Below the pieces are notes generated by a model. The model made no database searches. It was not told the origin of the DNA and saw nothing but the letters and a program-made list of their open reading frames with translations. 53,115 bases of DNA, taken from positions 1-53,115 of the forward strand of contig CACYXI010000005.1 of assembly GCA_902778265.1 (NCBI GenBank), given 5' to 3'. The stretch comes from an uncultured Bacteroidales bacterium. Lineage in GTDB: Bacteria > Bacteroidota > Bacteroidia > Bacteroidales > Bacteroidaceae. Each line of letters begins with the position of its first letter. Position 1 is the stretch's first letter. Positions 1 to 7,565 of this stretch are shown here, piece by piece. The position numbers and the translations under genes are program-made.

Positions 1-10
1 AATTTTGTTT

Positions 11-33
11 TGCTCTAAAACTAGAGCATTTTT
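11..33 (+). terminator. possible short terminator hairpin
   Basis: A 7-bp perfect stem (TGCTCTA / TAGAGCA, loop AAAC) is followed on the + strand by a run of five T. It would end transcription entering from the left edge. The stem is short and AT-rich, so this is weak. The rest of 1-118 shows no gene. Confidence 0.25.
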
Positions 34-118
34 CAAGAGAATTTGCTCTAAGATTAGTGCAATTTGACTTATTTTAGAACAATCAGATAAGATTCAACAA
101 TTTTACCCCTTTCTCATA

Positions 119-1498
119 TCAATCCAAATGGAAGAAGTCGGAGATGATTTTTCCGATGGTCTTTTTGTTGTTGATGAAGGCTTCCAAAACCTTGACCGAC
201 CCTCTCTTATCTCCCTTAAAGGGAGAGGAATGTTCTTCATCTGCTTTATTTAATGGGATGATGTCGTAATCGGCGATGGAAGCGGGCATGAGACAAGAGT
301 TGCCTTCGGAAACGGTTACTTCATAGCCTGTACTTCTTACTCGCAACTTGCAATCGCCATTGAGAACCATCAGGATGATGAAGGAGTCGTACTTGATCAT
401 GTTGCGATGGAATGACTCGGTGGTCTCTATCACCTTGATGGAGAAGAATGGGGTATTGAGGATCTCATTTACCGACCCTCTCTTATCTCCCTTAAAGGGA
501 GAGGAGTCATTCCCCGTGCGATATTCGGGATAGACCTTATAGTCGATGGCTTGTGAAGCGAGTTCCGTGTGGAGCTCGCGTGGTTTGCCATCAAGTCCTG
601 GGCGATTATAATCGTAGATGCGATAGGTGACGTCTGAGGACTGCTGTACCTCAGCGAGTTTGATGCCTCCGCAGATAGCGTGTACTCGTCCGGCTGGGAG
701 ATAGAAGACATCGTCTTTGTGTACCTCGTGCTTTGCAAGGACTTCACAGATTGTGCCATTGGCTACTCGTTCCTTGTATTCCTCTGGTGTTATCTGTTGC
801 TTGAAGCCTGCATAGAGGTATGAGCCTGGCCTTGCATCAAGGATATACCACATCTCGGACTTGCCAAGTTTGTTGTGCTCTCGCTTTGCCATCTCGTCAT
901 TAGGGTGTACCTGAATGGAGAGGTCTTTGTGGGCTTCGATGATCTTGGTGAGGAGTGGAAGCTGGTTGTTGTATTTACTTGCTACCTGCTTTCCGAGGAT
1001 CTCCTCTGGTCGGCGTGAGATTACCTCGGTGAGGTTGTAACGTGCCCATGTGCCGTTCTCTACCTCTGACTCGGAGTTTGGAACGCCAGATACTGTCCAG
1101 TCTTCCGTTCCCCATACGAGGGTCTTCCTGTTCTGCTTGAAGAGCATAGGATAGAGTTTGTTTCGGGAAGACTCTATCACGCATCCGATGGTCATGATGC
1201 GACAATCGCTCTTTGCCCTCATCTCATGACTGGTGCATTTCTCTACATAGACGAAGGTGTCCTTGTCGCAGATGGTGTGCTGACCATCGAGTATCACTTC
1301 CACCTCACCTTCCATCACATAGAATGCCTCCTGCATATCAGGATGGATATGGGCGGTTGCGGTTTCTCCTTCCTTGAGGGTGGTGACTGCTATCTGAGTG
1401 AGGGAACAACCAGCCTCGCTACTGGAGAGAAGGACACGTTTCTGGCCCACTCCGTGGGAGGTGAGGATCGGGGATATGTCGGATAGTTTTCTGATCAT
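119..1498 (-). CDS. manA: cupin-phosphomannose isomerase type I fusion carrying two in-frame palindromic inserts
   Basis: Interconverts mannose-6-phosphate and fructose-6-phosphate, the entry to GDP-mannose and GDP-fucose; cytoplasmic. Residues about 30-110 form a small cupin (HIHP at 50-53, EGEVEV strand). From about 115 on it is a type I isomerase: QVHPND at 196-201, E215 in KSEMWY and H273 in PAGRVHAICGG match zinc-site positions, and the later DYNRPG motif is present. At 459 residues it is longer than plain Bacteroidetes isomerases because of the cupin and two identical 12-residue inserts (SSPFKGDKRGSV at 332-343 and 424-435). Each insert is encoded by the same 35-bp palindromic repeat. 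The inserts lie outside the recognised motifs, so the enzyme is probably active. ATG start at 1498. No clear TAnnTTTG promoter was seen upstream. It works with manC, gmd and fcl farther along. Confidence 0.93.
   Translation of the reverse strand: MIRKLSDISPILTSHGVGQKRVLLSSSEAGCSLTQIAVTTLKEGETATAHIHPDMQEAFYVMEGEVEVILDGQHTICDKDTFVYVEKCTSHEMRAKSDCRIMTIGCVIESSRNKLYPMLFKQNRKTLVWGTEDWTVSGVPNSESEVENGTWARYNLTEVISRRPEEILGKQVASKYNNQLPLLTKIIEAHKDLSIQVHPNDEMAKREHNKLGKSEMWYILDARPGSYLYAGFKQQITPEEYKERVANGTICEVLAKHEVHKDDVFYLPAGRVHAICGGIKLAEVQQSSDVTYRIYDYNRPGLDGKPRELHTELASQAIDYKVYPEYRTGNDSSPFKGDKRGSVNEILNTPFFSIKVIETTESFHRNMIKYDSFIILMVLNGDCKLRVRSTGYEVTVSEGNSCLMPASIADYDIIPLNKADEEHSSPFKGDKRGSVKVLEAFINNKKTIGKIISDFFHLD
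195..229. repeat. intragenic palindromic repeat, copy 1 (manA codons 424-435)
   Basis: This 35-bp unit is identical to 471-505. Its core is a perfect 8-bp inverted repeat with one central base (TCTCCCTT-A-AAGGGAGA). It is read in frame as SSPFKGDKRGSV on the minus strand. It belongs to the same design as the intergenic CTCCC/GGGAG elements at 30.8, 30.9, 34.2, 36.5 and 53.0 kb. Confidence 0.9.
471..505. repeat. intragenic palindromic repeat, copy 2 (manA codons 332-343)
   Basis: Identical in sequence, orientation and reading frame to 195-229. Flanking codons differ, so this looks like two insertions of one element (or a duplicated insert) and not a duplicated stretch of the gene. Confidence 0.9.
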
Positions 1499-1613
1499 AA
1501 ATGATACAGGTACTAAATTGATGCCAAGGGATTGCTTGGAGGTGTGCGTAACTGGCTATGGGATAGGTGGTTGAGGGATTGTTGCTTCACCGTGGGGCGG
1601 TGATGGGAGGTGA

Positions 1614-1663
1614 AGCAGCCAAATACGGCTGCTATTAGAGATTGGCAGCCAAATATGGCTGCT
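1614..1663. repeat. two small GCC-AAATAY-GGC hairpins
   Basis: The hairpins are at 1614-1633 (AGCAGCC, loop AAATAC, GGCTGCT) and 1645-1662 (GCAGCC, loop AAATAT, GGCTGC). Loop type and stem-closing GCC/GGC match the hairpin family found at gene ends between 42.9 and 51.7 kb. They lie in the 421-bp gap between manA and the integrase, which otherwise holds only the MITE-like element. Confidence 0.7.
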
Positions 1664-1713
1664 ACTGGGTAAACAATACTGCTGCTGTTGGAGGGATGTA
1701 AATGTGGCAAAAA

Positions 1714-1898
1714 AAGAGGGCGTATCAAAAGTCAAAAGCCATTTTGAAAATCCTACAGATTGATACATCTCAATAGAAAAAGCCATTTCTAAACTGATTT
1801 TCGAGTCACAAAATGGCTTTTTCTTTACTGTTTGAGGGTGCCCAACTTACAGATTGAAAGATGTAAAGTTACGGATTTGACTTTTGATACCCCCTCTT
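1714..1898. mobile_element. MITE-like element or deleted insertion sequence
   Basis: A 185-bp segment is bounded by 23-bp terminal inverted repeats with one mismatch (1714-1736 and 1876-1898; ends AAGAGGG, inner part GTATCAAAAGTCAAA). It is internally palindromic: 1776-1788 pairs perfectly with 1811-1823 (GAAAAAGCCATTT). It has no transposase ORF. The ends resemble those of some Bacteroidetes insertion sequences (possibly IS1182-like), but the family is a guess. No target duplication is obvious. It sits just downstream of the integrase stop codon. Confidence 0.65.
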
Positions 1899-1919
1899 GG
1901 GAGGGATAAGTAAGGGATG

Positions 1920-3287
1920 TTATAATTGCATTATTCTTTCGAAATCTTTGGCTGCAATGATTGCCTTTTCTTCAGGCTGAAGTTTGAGGTATTTGCGGAG
2001 GGAAGATTCGGTGGTGTGACCGGTTATTGCCATTATTGATCTTAGGGGAACACCTTCGGAATAGGCTATTGTGGCAAATGTTCGTCTTGCTGTATGCGAA
2101 CAAAGCATATCGCAAAAGCGGGGACCTGACTTGAAGCCCATCCTATGTCGGTCAATCTTGGCTTCGTATGTCCAACCTATCAGTTCTGCTATAAACTTCA
2201 GATTTCTGTTGAAGGTTGAGTCGTTGATGTGGGGTAGGGAACCGTTGTGCTTCATTAGTATTTCTTTTACGCGCTTATCCAAAGGAATGAGGACTTTCTT
2301 GCCAGTCTTCTCCTGAATGAGCGAGAGAAATTCTGTGTTATCAATATCTATAAGCATCTTTAGGCTGATGCGCTTGTAGTCAGAGATACGTTGCCCAGTC
2401 AGGCAACCTATCACGAACTCGTCTTTTGAGTTGGCGAGCTGTGTGGCATATTTTGTAGTGATGCGTGATAGCCACTTCTTCTTAGTCGTATCATTTACGT
2501 TAGCATTAAGAATGTGCTCCCTTATTGTTTCAGGAGAGGATAGGTCGAAACTTATGAGTTCGTCAACCTGATTCTTTGTCAGGTAAATGTGGTCAACAAG
2601 TTCTCCTTGGGGAACAAACTGAGAATTGCGGAAGTCTTCAGTTCTTGTCAGTTTTGATTCATAGGCAGCAGATATTATTGATCGTATTCTTGACAAAGTG
2701 CTATGAATGGTATTGGGACGATGTCCTTTATCGGTTAACCATTTTAGAAAGTCGCGTTGGAAATCCATCGTGATGTTCTCAAGAGTGAGTTTTACATTTC
2801 GCTCATTCTCGTATTTCCTTATGTTGTTCAGGAGGGTTTTGATGTTAGTGATGTAGCCATTGGAAACAAGTGAAGAGGTGCCTTTCCTTTGTCTTGAGCC
2901 ATTCTTCAATTCTTCGATATACTGCTCGATGTAGTTAGAGAAGAGACATTCCGTTTTCGTGTTTCCTTTGGTAGGTAGTTGTTCCCCGTTGAGTACCTTT
3001 GCCTTGATTGAACGAATCGTACTTGCCGCCTTGTCTGGATCAAAATCGGCTTCAAGAGTAATCTTTATCACGGAAAGTAATGTGACCAACTGTCCGAAGT
3101 TTATTCCCATAGGTGTAATCATTCGGCTGGAAACATATTGTAGCGAACGGTATTTCTTCCAATCCGTTTCTCTGAGAACGACACCAGTAGAGTATTTCCT
3201 GTTGAGCTTGTTTGCGCGTGTTCTGATGTAGATAGTACCGTAACCTTGCAGGGCTTGTTTTGTGGATTTTATAAAGATGTATTCCAT
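1920..3287 (-). CDS. tyrosine recombinase (phage/conjugative-element type integrase)
   Basis: Cuts and rejoins DNA at attachment sites. Order: Arm-type DNA-binding N-terminus (about 1-60), SAM-like core-binding domain (about 115-215) and catalytic domain (about 235-445). The catalytic set is visible: R300 (TGQRISD), H398-x-x-R401 (HTARR), H424 (ITGHT) and nucleophile Y433 (LRKYL). At 455 residues it is full length for Bacteroidetes integrases and appears intact. It starts 81 bp from the 3' end of tRNA-Gln, the usual position for an integrase of a tRNA-targeting element. However, no relaxase, excisionase, phage or transfer genes follow in this window, only a MITE and manA. It may be a remnant, or the rest of the element may lie to the left. 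Confidence 0.93.
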   Translation of the reverse strand: MEYIFIKSTKQALQGYGTIYIRTRANKLNRKYSTGVVLRETDWKKYRSLQYVSSRMITPMGINFGQLVTLLSVIKITLEADFDPDKAASTIRSIKAKVLNGEQLPTKGNTKTECLFSNYIEQYIEELKNGSRQRKGTSSLVSNGYITNIKTLLNNIRKYENERNVKLTLENITMDFQRDFLKWLTDKGHRPNTIHSTLSRIRSIISAAYESKLTRTEDFRNSQFVPQGELVDHIYLTKNQVDELISFDLSSPETIREHILNANVNDTTKKKWLSRITTKYATQLANSKDEFVIGCLTGQRISDYKRISLKMLIDIDNTEFLSLIQEKTGKKVLIPLDKRVKEILMKHNGSLPHINDSTFNRNLKFIAELIGWTYEAKIDRHRMGFKSGPRFCDMLCSHTARRTFATIAYSEGVPLRSIMAITGHTTESSLRKYLKLQPEEKAIIAAKDFERIMQL

Positions 3288-3331
3288 GAGTCTTTGATTT
3301 TAGAAATTAGTGTAAGGTAATGTAATGATAC

Positions 3332-3364
3332 AAAAAAACGCTGAATGATTTCTCATTCAGCGTT
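3332..3364 (-). terminator. terminator of tRNA-Gln
   Basis: On the minus strand, 5 nt past the tRNA, an 11-bp perfect stem (3354-3364 with 3337-3347, AACGCTGAATG arm) is followed by seven T. This is a standard intrinsic terminator separating the tRNA from the integrase. Confidence 0.85.
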
Positions 3365-3368
3365 CTTG

Positions 3369-3439
3369 TTGGGATACCCGGACTCGAACCAGGAAAGGCA
3401 GGACCAGAATCTGCAGTGTTACCATTACACCATATCCCA
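3369..3439 (-). tRNA. tRNA-Gln (anticodon CTG)
   Basis: A 71-nt cloverleaf on the minus strand. The 7-bp acceptor stem pairs perfectly (TGGGATA with TATCCCA). The anticodon loop is TT-CTG-GT. The T-arm is CCTGG-TTCGAGT-CCGGG with one G-T pair, and the discriminator is A. One A-C mismatch closes the anticodon stem. CCA is not encoded. Its 3' half is the likely attachment site of the neighbouring integrase. Confidence 0.93.
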
Positions 3440-3485
3440 ATACTTGTTTGCAATGTTTGAAACCCTTGTTCCTTGATTGCGAGTG

Positions 3486-3516
3486 CAAAGGTACAAACTT
3501 TTTCTGTATCTTGCAA
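3486..3516 (-). promoter_or_regulatory. promoter of tRNA-Gln
   Basis: TACCTTTG (complement of 3486-3493) is a perfect Bacteroidetes -7 box. TTG (complement of 3514-3516) lies 20 nt upstream as the -33 box. Transcription would begin about 45 nt before the tRNA. Confidence 0.8.
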
Positions 3517-3601
3517 GAAAAACGAGAAAAATTTTCAAAAAAAATCGCATTTTAGCTGTTTTGCGCGAAAAACTAATAAAAAATTGCAATTTTTAGGACT
3601 T

Positions 3602-3636
3602 TTGGAGTGAAATTTCAAGAATAATGAGTAACTTTG
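3602..3636 (+). promoter_or_regulatory. promoter of the rsfS-ftsH-cdsA operon
   Basis: A perfect -7 box TAACTTTG lies at 3629-3636, with TTG at 3602-3604 (spacing 24, longer than the usual 19-21). It gives a leader of about 80 nt before rsfS. Confidence 0.6.
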
Positions 3637-3722
3637 TAGCCGATATGCGCTTTTGCTCTCAACTGTATGCAAAGTGAAGGGTGGAGGCTTAATATAAATA
3701 ATGTATAATAAAGAAATATTTA

Positions 3723-4082
3723 GTGGATTCAATAAAAGAATTGGTGAATGTTGCCGTTAAGGGCATACAGGAAAAGAAAGGTAAGGGTATCAGAATAATA
3801 GATCTCCGTGGTATTGATGGTGCTATTTGTCAGTATTTCATCGTGTGCGAAGGTCAGAATCCTCAGCAAGTGAGTGCAATCGCCGACTCTGTGGAGGATA
3901 TGGTACGCATCGAACTCAAGGATAAGCCTACTCACGTTGTAGGTACGGAGAACGCTCTCTGGATTGCTATGGATTATGTCGATGTTATGGTTCATGTCTT
4001 CATGCCAGAAGCTCGCGACTTCTATAATCTTGAGAATCTCTGGGAGGATGCTCCTGCTGAGGATATTCCGGATTTTGACTAA
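3723..4082 (+). CDS. rsfS: ribosome silencing factor RsfS
   Basis: Binds ribosomal protein uL14 and blocks joining of the 50S and 30S subunits when nutrients are short; cytoplasmic. The 119-residue length and the sequence are typical: GIQEKKGKGIRIIDL, then ICQYFIVCEG, and an acidic C-terminal third ending with DAPAEDIPDFD. The start is GTG at 3723; the nearby ATG at 3701 is out of frame. It is followed after 78 bp by ftsH, and rsfS-ftsH-cdsA form one + strand operon behind the 3602-3636 promoter. Confidence 0.93.
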   Translation: MDSIKELVNVAVKGIQEKKGKGIRIIDLRGIDGAICQYFIVCEGQNPQQVSAIADSVEDMVRIELKDKPTHVVGTENALWIAMDYVDVMVHVFMPEARDFYNLENLWEDAPAEDIPDFD

Positions 4083-4160
4083 GGGTTGGTGTTCGTAAAA
4101 AACAGCCAACATAGAGAGCAAGCTCTATGGCTTGTGAAACTTAAATCTGAAAATCAAACA

Positions 4161-6218
4161 ATGCAAAAGCAGAATTTTTCTAATAACGATAATAAGCCTA
4201 AGATGCCTAAGTTCAACATGAACTGGATCTATGTGATGATTCTGATAGCTCTGTGCGTCACGTTCTTCACCGACGGAGGCAGTTCATTGCTGAGTGGCTC
4301 AAGTGCCAACAAGGTGTCGTACAGCACCTTCAAGGCTTATGTGGATAGAGGCTATGCCAATAGGGTGGTAATAAATAAACCAGAGAACTATTTGCGCATG
4401 TACGTATATGGAAGGAACGTGCGCGATGTGTTCAAGAAATCTGCCAAGGAACTGGGACAGGATCCTTTCGTTGAGGTGGAGATCGGTAGCGTTGACCAAG
4501 TTGAGGATTTCCTCAACGCAAAGCAAACTGAAGGTAAGTTCAAGGGCGATGTGGCTTACGATAATGAGAAGTCGGGTGGCATCGTCAGCTTCCTCCTCAA
4601 TATTGCTCCTCTTGCGTTCTTTATCTTCATTTGGCTCTTCTTCATGGGAAGAATGGGCGGTGGAGGCATCGGTGGCGGTGTGTTCAGCGTGGGGAAATCG
4701 AAGGCTCGCGTCTATGGTAAGGAGAATGGGGTAGGCGTTACATTCAAGGATGTAGCAGGACAGATAGGCGCTAAGCAGGAGGTGCAGGAGATAGTAGAGT
4801 TCCTGAAGAATCCTGCGAAATACACGGATCTTGGTGGTAAGATTCCAAAGGGCGCTTTGCTCGTAGGCCCTCCAGGAACTGGTAAGACCTTGCTTGCGAA
4901 GGCTGTTGCGGGTGAGGCTGGCGTTCCGTTCTTCTCAATGTCGGGTAGTGACTTCGTTGAGATGTTCGTGGGTGTAGGTGCTTCACGTGTTCGTGATACA
5001 TTCCGTCAGGCAAAGGAGAAGAGCCCTTGTATCATCTTCATCGATGAGATTGATGCTGTTGGTCGTGCGCGTTCAAAGAACCCTTCTATGGGCGGTAATG
5101 ACGAGCGTGAGAATACCCTCAATGCCCTCCTTACTGAGATGGATGGCTTCGGTACCAACTCAGGTGTCATCATCCTTGCGGCTACCAACCGTGTGGATAT
5201 GCTCGATAAGGCTCTGCTTCGTGCAGGTCGTTTCGACCGTCAGATTCATGTTGATCTTCCTGACCTTACAGAGCGTAAGGAGATATTCCAAGTACATCTG
5301 AAGCCTATCAAGGTGGAGGATACACTTGATATTGATATGCTTGCACGTCAGACTCCGGGCTTCTCTGGTGCTGATATTGCCAACGTATGTAATGAGGCTG
5401 CCTTGATTGCTGCCCGTCACGATTCAAAGGTGGTTAGCCGTCAGGATTTCCTTGATGCCGTTGACCGTATCATCGGTGGTCTGGAGAAGAAGACAAAGGT
5501 GATGACTGCTGCTGAGAAGCGTGCTATTGCGCTTCATGAGGCTGGTCACGCTACTATCTCTTGGTTCACGGAGTTTGCCAATCCATTGGTTAAGGTCAGC
5601 ATTGTGCCACGTGGTAATGCCCTTGGTGCTGCTTGGTATATGCCAGAGGAGCGTCAGCTTAACACTAAGGAGCAGATGCTCGACGAAATGTGCAGTTTGC
5701 TTGGCGGTCGTGCTGCTGAGGAACTCTTCACAGGTCATATCTCTTCTGGAGCCATGAATGACCTTGAGCGTGCCACAAAGAGCGCGTACGGAATGATTGC
5801 GTATGCAGGTATGAGCGATAGATTGCCTAATATCTGCTACTATAATAATAGCGAATACAGCTTCCAGCGTCCTTATTCTGAGGCTACTGCCCAGATGATT
5901 GACGAGGAGGTACTGAAGATGATCAACGATCAGTATGCTCGTGCAAAGGCTATTCTTACCGAGCATAGGGAAGGACATAATGAGCTTGCACAGTTGCTTA
6001 TCGACCGAGAGGTGATCTTCGCAGAGGATGTGGAGCGTATCTTCGGTAAGCGTCCTTGGACTTCACGCGCTCAGGAAATCATTGATGCCAATGATGAGCA
6101 GAAGGCTAAGTTCGAGGCTGAGGCTGCTGAGTGGGAGAAGCGTACCAAGGGTACTGTGGATTCTGCTTCTGATTCTGCTTCCGCTTCGGATAACAATGGA
6201 GGTGAGGCTCATGAGTAA
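4161..6218 (+). CDS. ftsH: membrane AAA+ zinc metalloprotease FtsH
   Basis: An ATP-dependent protease of the inner membrane that degrades misassembled membrane proteins and regulators. From ATG 4161 it is 685 residues. TM1 is at about 16-35 and a periplasmic region follows to about 140. TM2 ([16 protein letters not shown]) precedes a glycine-rich linker. The AAA domain has Walker A GPPGTGKT near 236 and Walker [19 protein letters not shown]-type second-region-of-homology residues are seen as LRAGRFDRQ. The protease HEAGH site is near 459. The frame is open upstream to a GTG at 4086, but MQKQNFSN at 4161 is the better start because it matches the family N-terminus. Its last 8 nt overlap cdsA. 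Confidence 0.97.
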   Translation: MQKQNFSNNDNKPKMPKFNMNWIYVMILIALCVTFFTDGGSSLLSGSSANKVSYSTFKAYVDRGYANRVVINKPENYLRMYVYGRNVRDVFKKSAKELGQDPFVEVEIGSVDQVEDFLNAKQTEGKFKGDVAYDNEKSGGIVSFLLNIAPLAFFIFIWLFFMGRMGGGGIGGGVFSVGKSKARVYGKENGVGVTFKDVAGQIGAKQEVQEIVEFLKNPAKYTDLGGKIPKGALLVGPPGTGKTLLAKAVAGEAGVPFFSMSGSDFVEMFVGVGASRVRDTFRQAKEKSPCIIFIDEIDAVGRARSKNPSMGGNDERENTLNALLTEMDGFGTNSGVIILAATNRVDMLDKALLRAGRFDRQIHVDLPDLTERKEIFQVHLKPIKVEDTLDIDMLARQTPGFSGADIANVCNEAALIAARHDSKVVSRQDFLDAVDRIIGGLEKKTKVMTAAEKRAIALHEAGHATISWFTEFANPLVKVSIVPRGNALGAAWYMPEERQLNTKEQMLDEMCSLLGGRAAEELFTGHISSGAMNDLERATKSAYGMIAYAGMSDRLPNICYYNNSEYSFQRPYSEATAQMIDEEVLKMINDQYARAKAILTEHREGHNELAQLLIDREVIFAEDVERIFGKRPWTSRAQEIIDANDEQKAKFEAEAAEWEKRTKGTVDSASDSASASDNNGGEAHE

Positions 6219-7071
6219 CTTTGTCGTTAGGACTATCACGGGCGTCCTGTTCGTGGCTGTTGTGGTGACTTGCTTCCTCAAGCCAATGGCAATGGTCGGT
6301 TTCTTCGCCCTTGTAACTGGTTTGTCGATATGGGAGTTCACGGGACTTGTGAATCAGCGGGAGAACGTTAAGGTGAATCGCTTCATCTCTACCGTTGCAG
6401 GTGTGTATTTCTTCCTTGCCTTCGCAGGGTGGTGTATGCAGATTGTTTCTTCTGCTGCTTTCATTCCTTATCTCATCACGGTGGTGTACCTCTTCATCAG
6501 CGAACTCTATCAGAGAACTGAGGATGCCATCAACGATTGGGCTTACACCATGCTCTCGCAGATGTATGTGGCTCTGCCTTTTGCTTGCATCAATATGCTC
6601 GCTTTCCGTAGTATGGAGGGCGAGACCATATACGGTCTCTTGTTGCCTCTGAGCATTTTTGTGTTTCTGTGGTGCAATGATACTGGTGCTTATCTCTCAG
6701 GTTCGCTTTTGGGCAAGCATAAGCTGTTCCCAAGAATTTCTCCTGCAAAGTCGTGGGAGGGTAGCATAGGTGGAGGAATCCTCGTGTGTGTAGTTGCGTG
6801 GCTTATGTCTTGCGTTGACCATAACAACGTGCTTGAGAGCTTCGGTACAACTCCTACGGGATTGAGCACTCTACAATGGATAGGTATGGGCTTGGTGGTT
6901 GTCTTCTTCGGAACATGGGGCGACCTCGTAGAAAGCCTTTTCAAGCGCACCCTTGGAGTGAAGGATAGCGGAAATATCCTTCCTGGTCATGGGGGAATGC
7001 TCGATCGTTTTGACTCATCTCTGATGGCTATCCCAGCCGTTGTGGTGTATGTGATGAGTGTGACGATGTAA
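6211..7071 (+). CDS. cdsA: phosphatidate cytidylyltransferase CdsA
   Basis: Makes CDP-diacylglycerol from phosphatidic acid and CTP, the precursor of all phospholipids; integral inner-membrane enzyme. 286 residues, about 7-8 hydrophobic segments. The family signature is complete near the C-terminus (SPAKSWEGSIGGG, then KDSGNILPGHGGMLDRFDS). The start ATG at 6211 lies inside the ftsH stop region (8-nt overlap, preceded by TGGAGGTGAG), implying translational coupling. A longer open frame back to 6028 overlaps ftsH and is discarded. Confidence 0.95.
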   Translation: MSNFVVRTITGVLFVAVVVTCFLKPMAMVGFFALVTGLSIWEFTGLVNQRENVKVNRFISTVAGVYFFLAFAGWCMQIVSSAAFIPYLITVVYLFISELYQRTEDAINDWAYTMLSQMYVALPFACINMLAFRSMEGETIYGLLLPLSIFVFLWCNDTGAYLSGSLLGKHKLFPRISPAKSWEGSIGGGILVCVVAWLMSCVDHNNVLESFGTTPTGLSTLQWIGMGLVVVFFGTWGDLVESLFKRTLGVKDSGNILPGHGGMLDRFDSSLMAIPAVVVYVMSVTM

Positions 7072-7078
7072 GTTGTAA

Positions 7079-7173
7079 ATGAAAAATGAACAATGAAAAA
7101 TTATAAATTACAGATTACCATTTGAGGTAGAAATACAAACTTGTATTTTTCATTTTTCACTTTTCATTTCATG
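7079..7173. repeat. inverted heptamer arrays (A-rich left, T-rich right)
   Basis: ATGAAAA-type 7-nt units are repeated five times from 7079 (ATGAAAA, ATGAACA, ATGAAAA, ATTATAA, ATTACAG), and their T-rich counterparts (TTTTTCA, CTTTTCA) are near 7146-7173. They flank a short unique spacer. The same layout occurs at 12.5, 16.2, 44.3 and 49.3 kb. Confidence 0.75.
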
Positions 7174-7183
7174 ATTTAAATAG

Positions 7184-7257
7184 GGCCTTGTAGCTTAGCT
7201 GAATAGAGCGTCAGATTCCGGTTCTGAAGGTCGTGGGTTTGAATCCCACCAGGGTCA
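7184..7257 (+). tRNA. tRNA-Arg (anticodon CCG)
   Basis: A 74-nt cloverleaf. The acceptor stem GGCCTTG/CAGGGTC is fully paired using two G-T pairs. The D-arm is GCTT...GAGC. The anticodon stem TCAGA/TCTGA is perfect, with loop TTCCGGT (CCG at 34-36). The T-arm is GTGGG-TTTGAAT-CCCAC, and the discriminator is A. CCA is not encoded. Confidence 0.95.
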
Positions 7258-7267
7258 CTGTTAGATT

Positions 7268-7311
7268 GCTGAGTATATGTGGATGCGGTTCATGTATGCT
7301 CAGCTTTTTTT
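7268..7311 (+). terminator. terminator of tRNA-Arg
   Basis: GCTGAGTATAT pairs with the region ending in GCTCAGC (two weak positions) and is followed by seven T, 10 nt after the tRNA. Confidence 0.8.
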
Positions 7312-7359
7312 GTGTCGGTATTTCAAGGATCGCTTTGCTTTTTCTCCCTTCTCTGCAAT

Positions 7360-7400
7360 GGGATTTGGTACGGATTTGCAACGGACTTGCAACAGATGCG
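7360..7400. repeat. 11-nt tandem array, about 3.5 units
   Basis: Units begin at 7360, 7371, 7382 and 7393 (CGGATTTGCAA, CGGACTTGCAA and variants), an exact 11-nt period. The unit is related to the array at 32286 (CGGACTTGGAA). It lies in the 7262-7565 gap, which otherwise holds only two terminators. Confidence 0.75.
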
Positions 7401-7434
7401 CTCATGTCATTTGAAATGCTGAGGGGGATAAACG

Positions 7435-7464
7435 AAAACTCCCAGCACACTTTGGTGCTGGGAG
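7435..7464 (-). terminator. terminator of the TonB-C-domain gene
   Basis: A 10-bp perfect stem (7439-7448 with 7455-7464, CTCCCAGCAC arm) is followed on the minus strand by TTTT, about 100 nt past the stop codon at 7566. Confidence 0.7.
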
Positions 7465-7565
7465 GGTGAGACATGAATAACATGTACAATTTGCTATGTA
7501 ACAAGTACAATAGGTTGTACAAAAATGTTTATGGTGAGATTCTTAATCGAGTGAGTATCAAATCT

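Noticed and set aside
1714-1898. Complete insertion sequence
   Set aside because: 185 bp leaves no room for a transposase; only the ends and internal palindromes are present.
7184-7257. tRNA-Arg starting one base earlier at GGGCCTT
   Set aside because: That register gives two acceptor mismatches; starting at 7184 pairs all seven positions.
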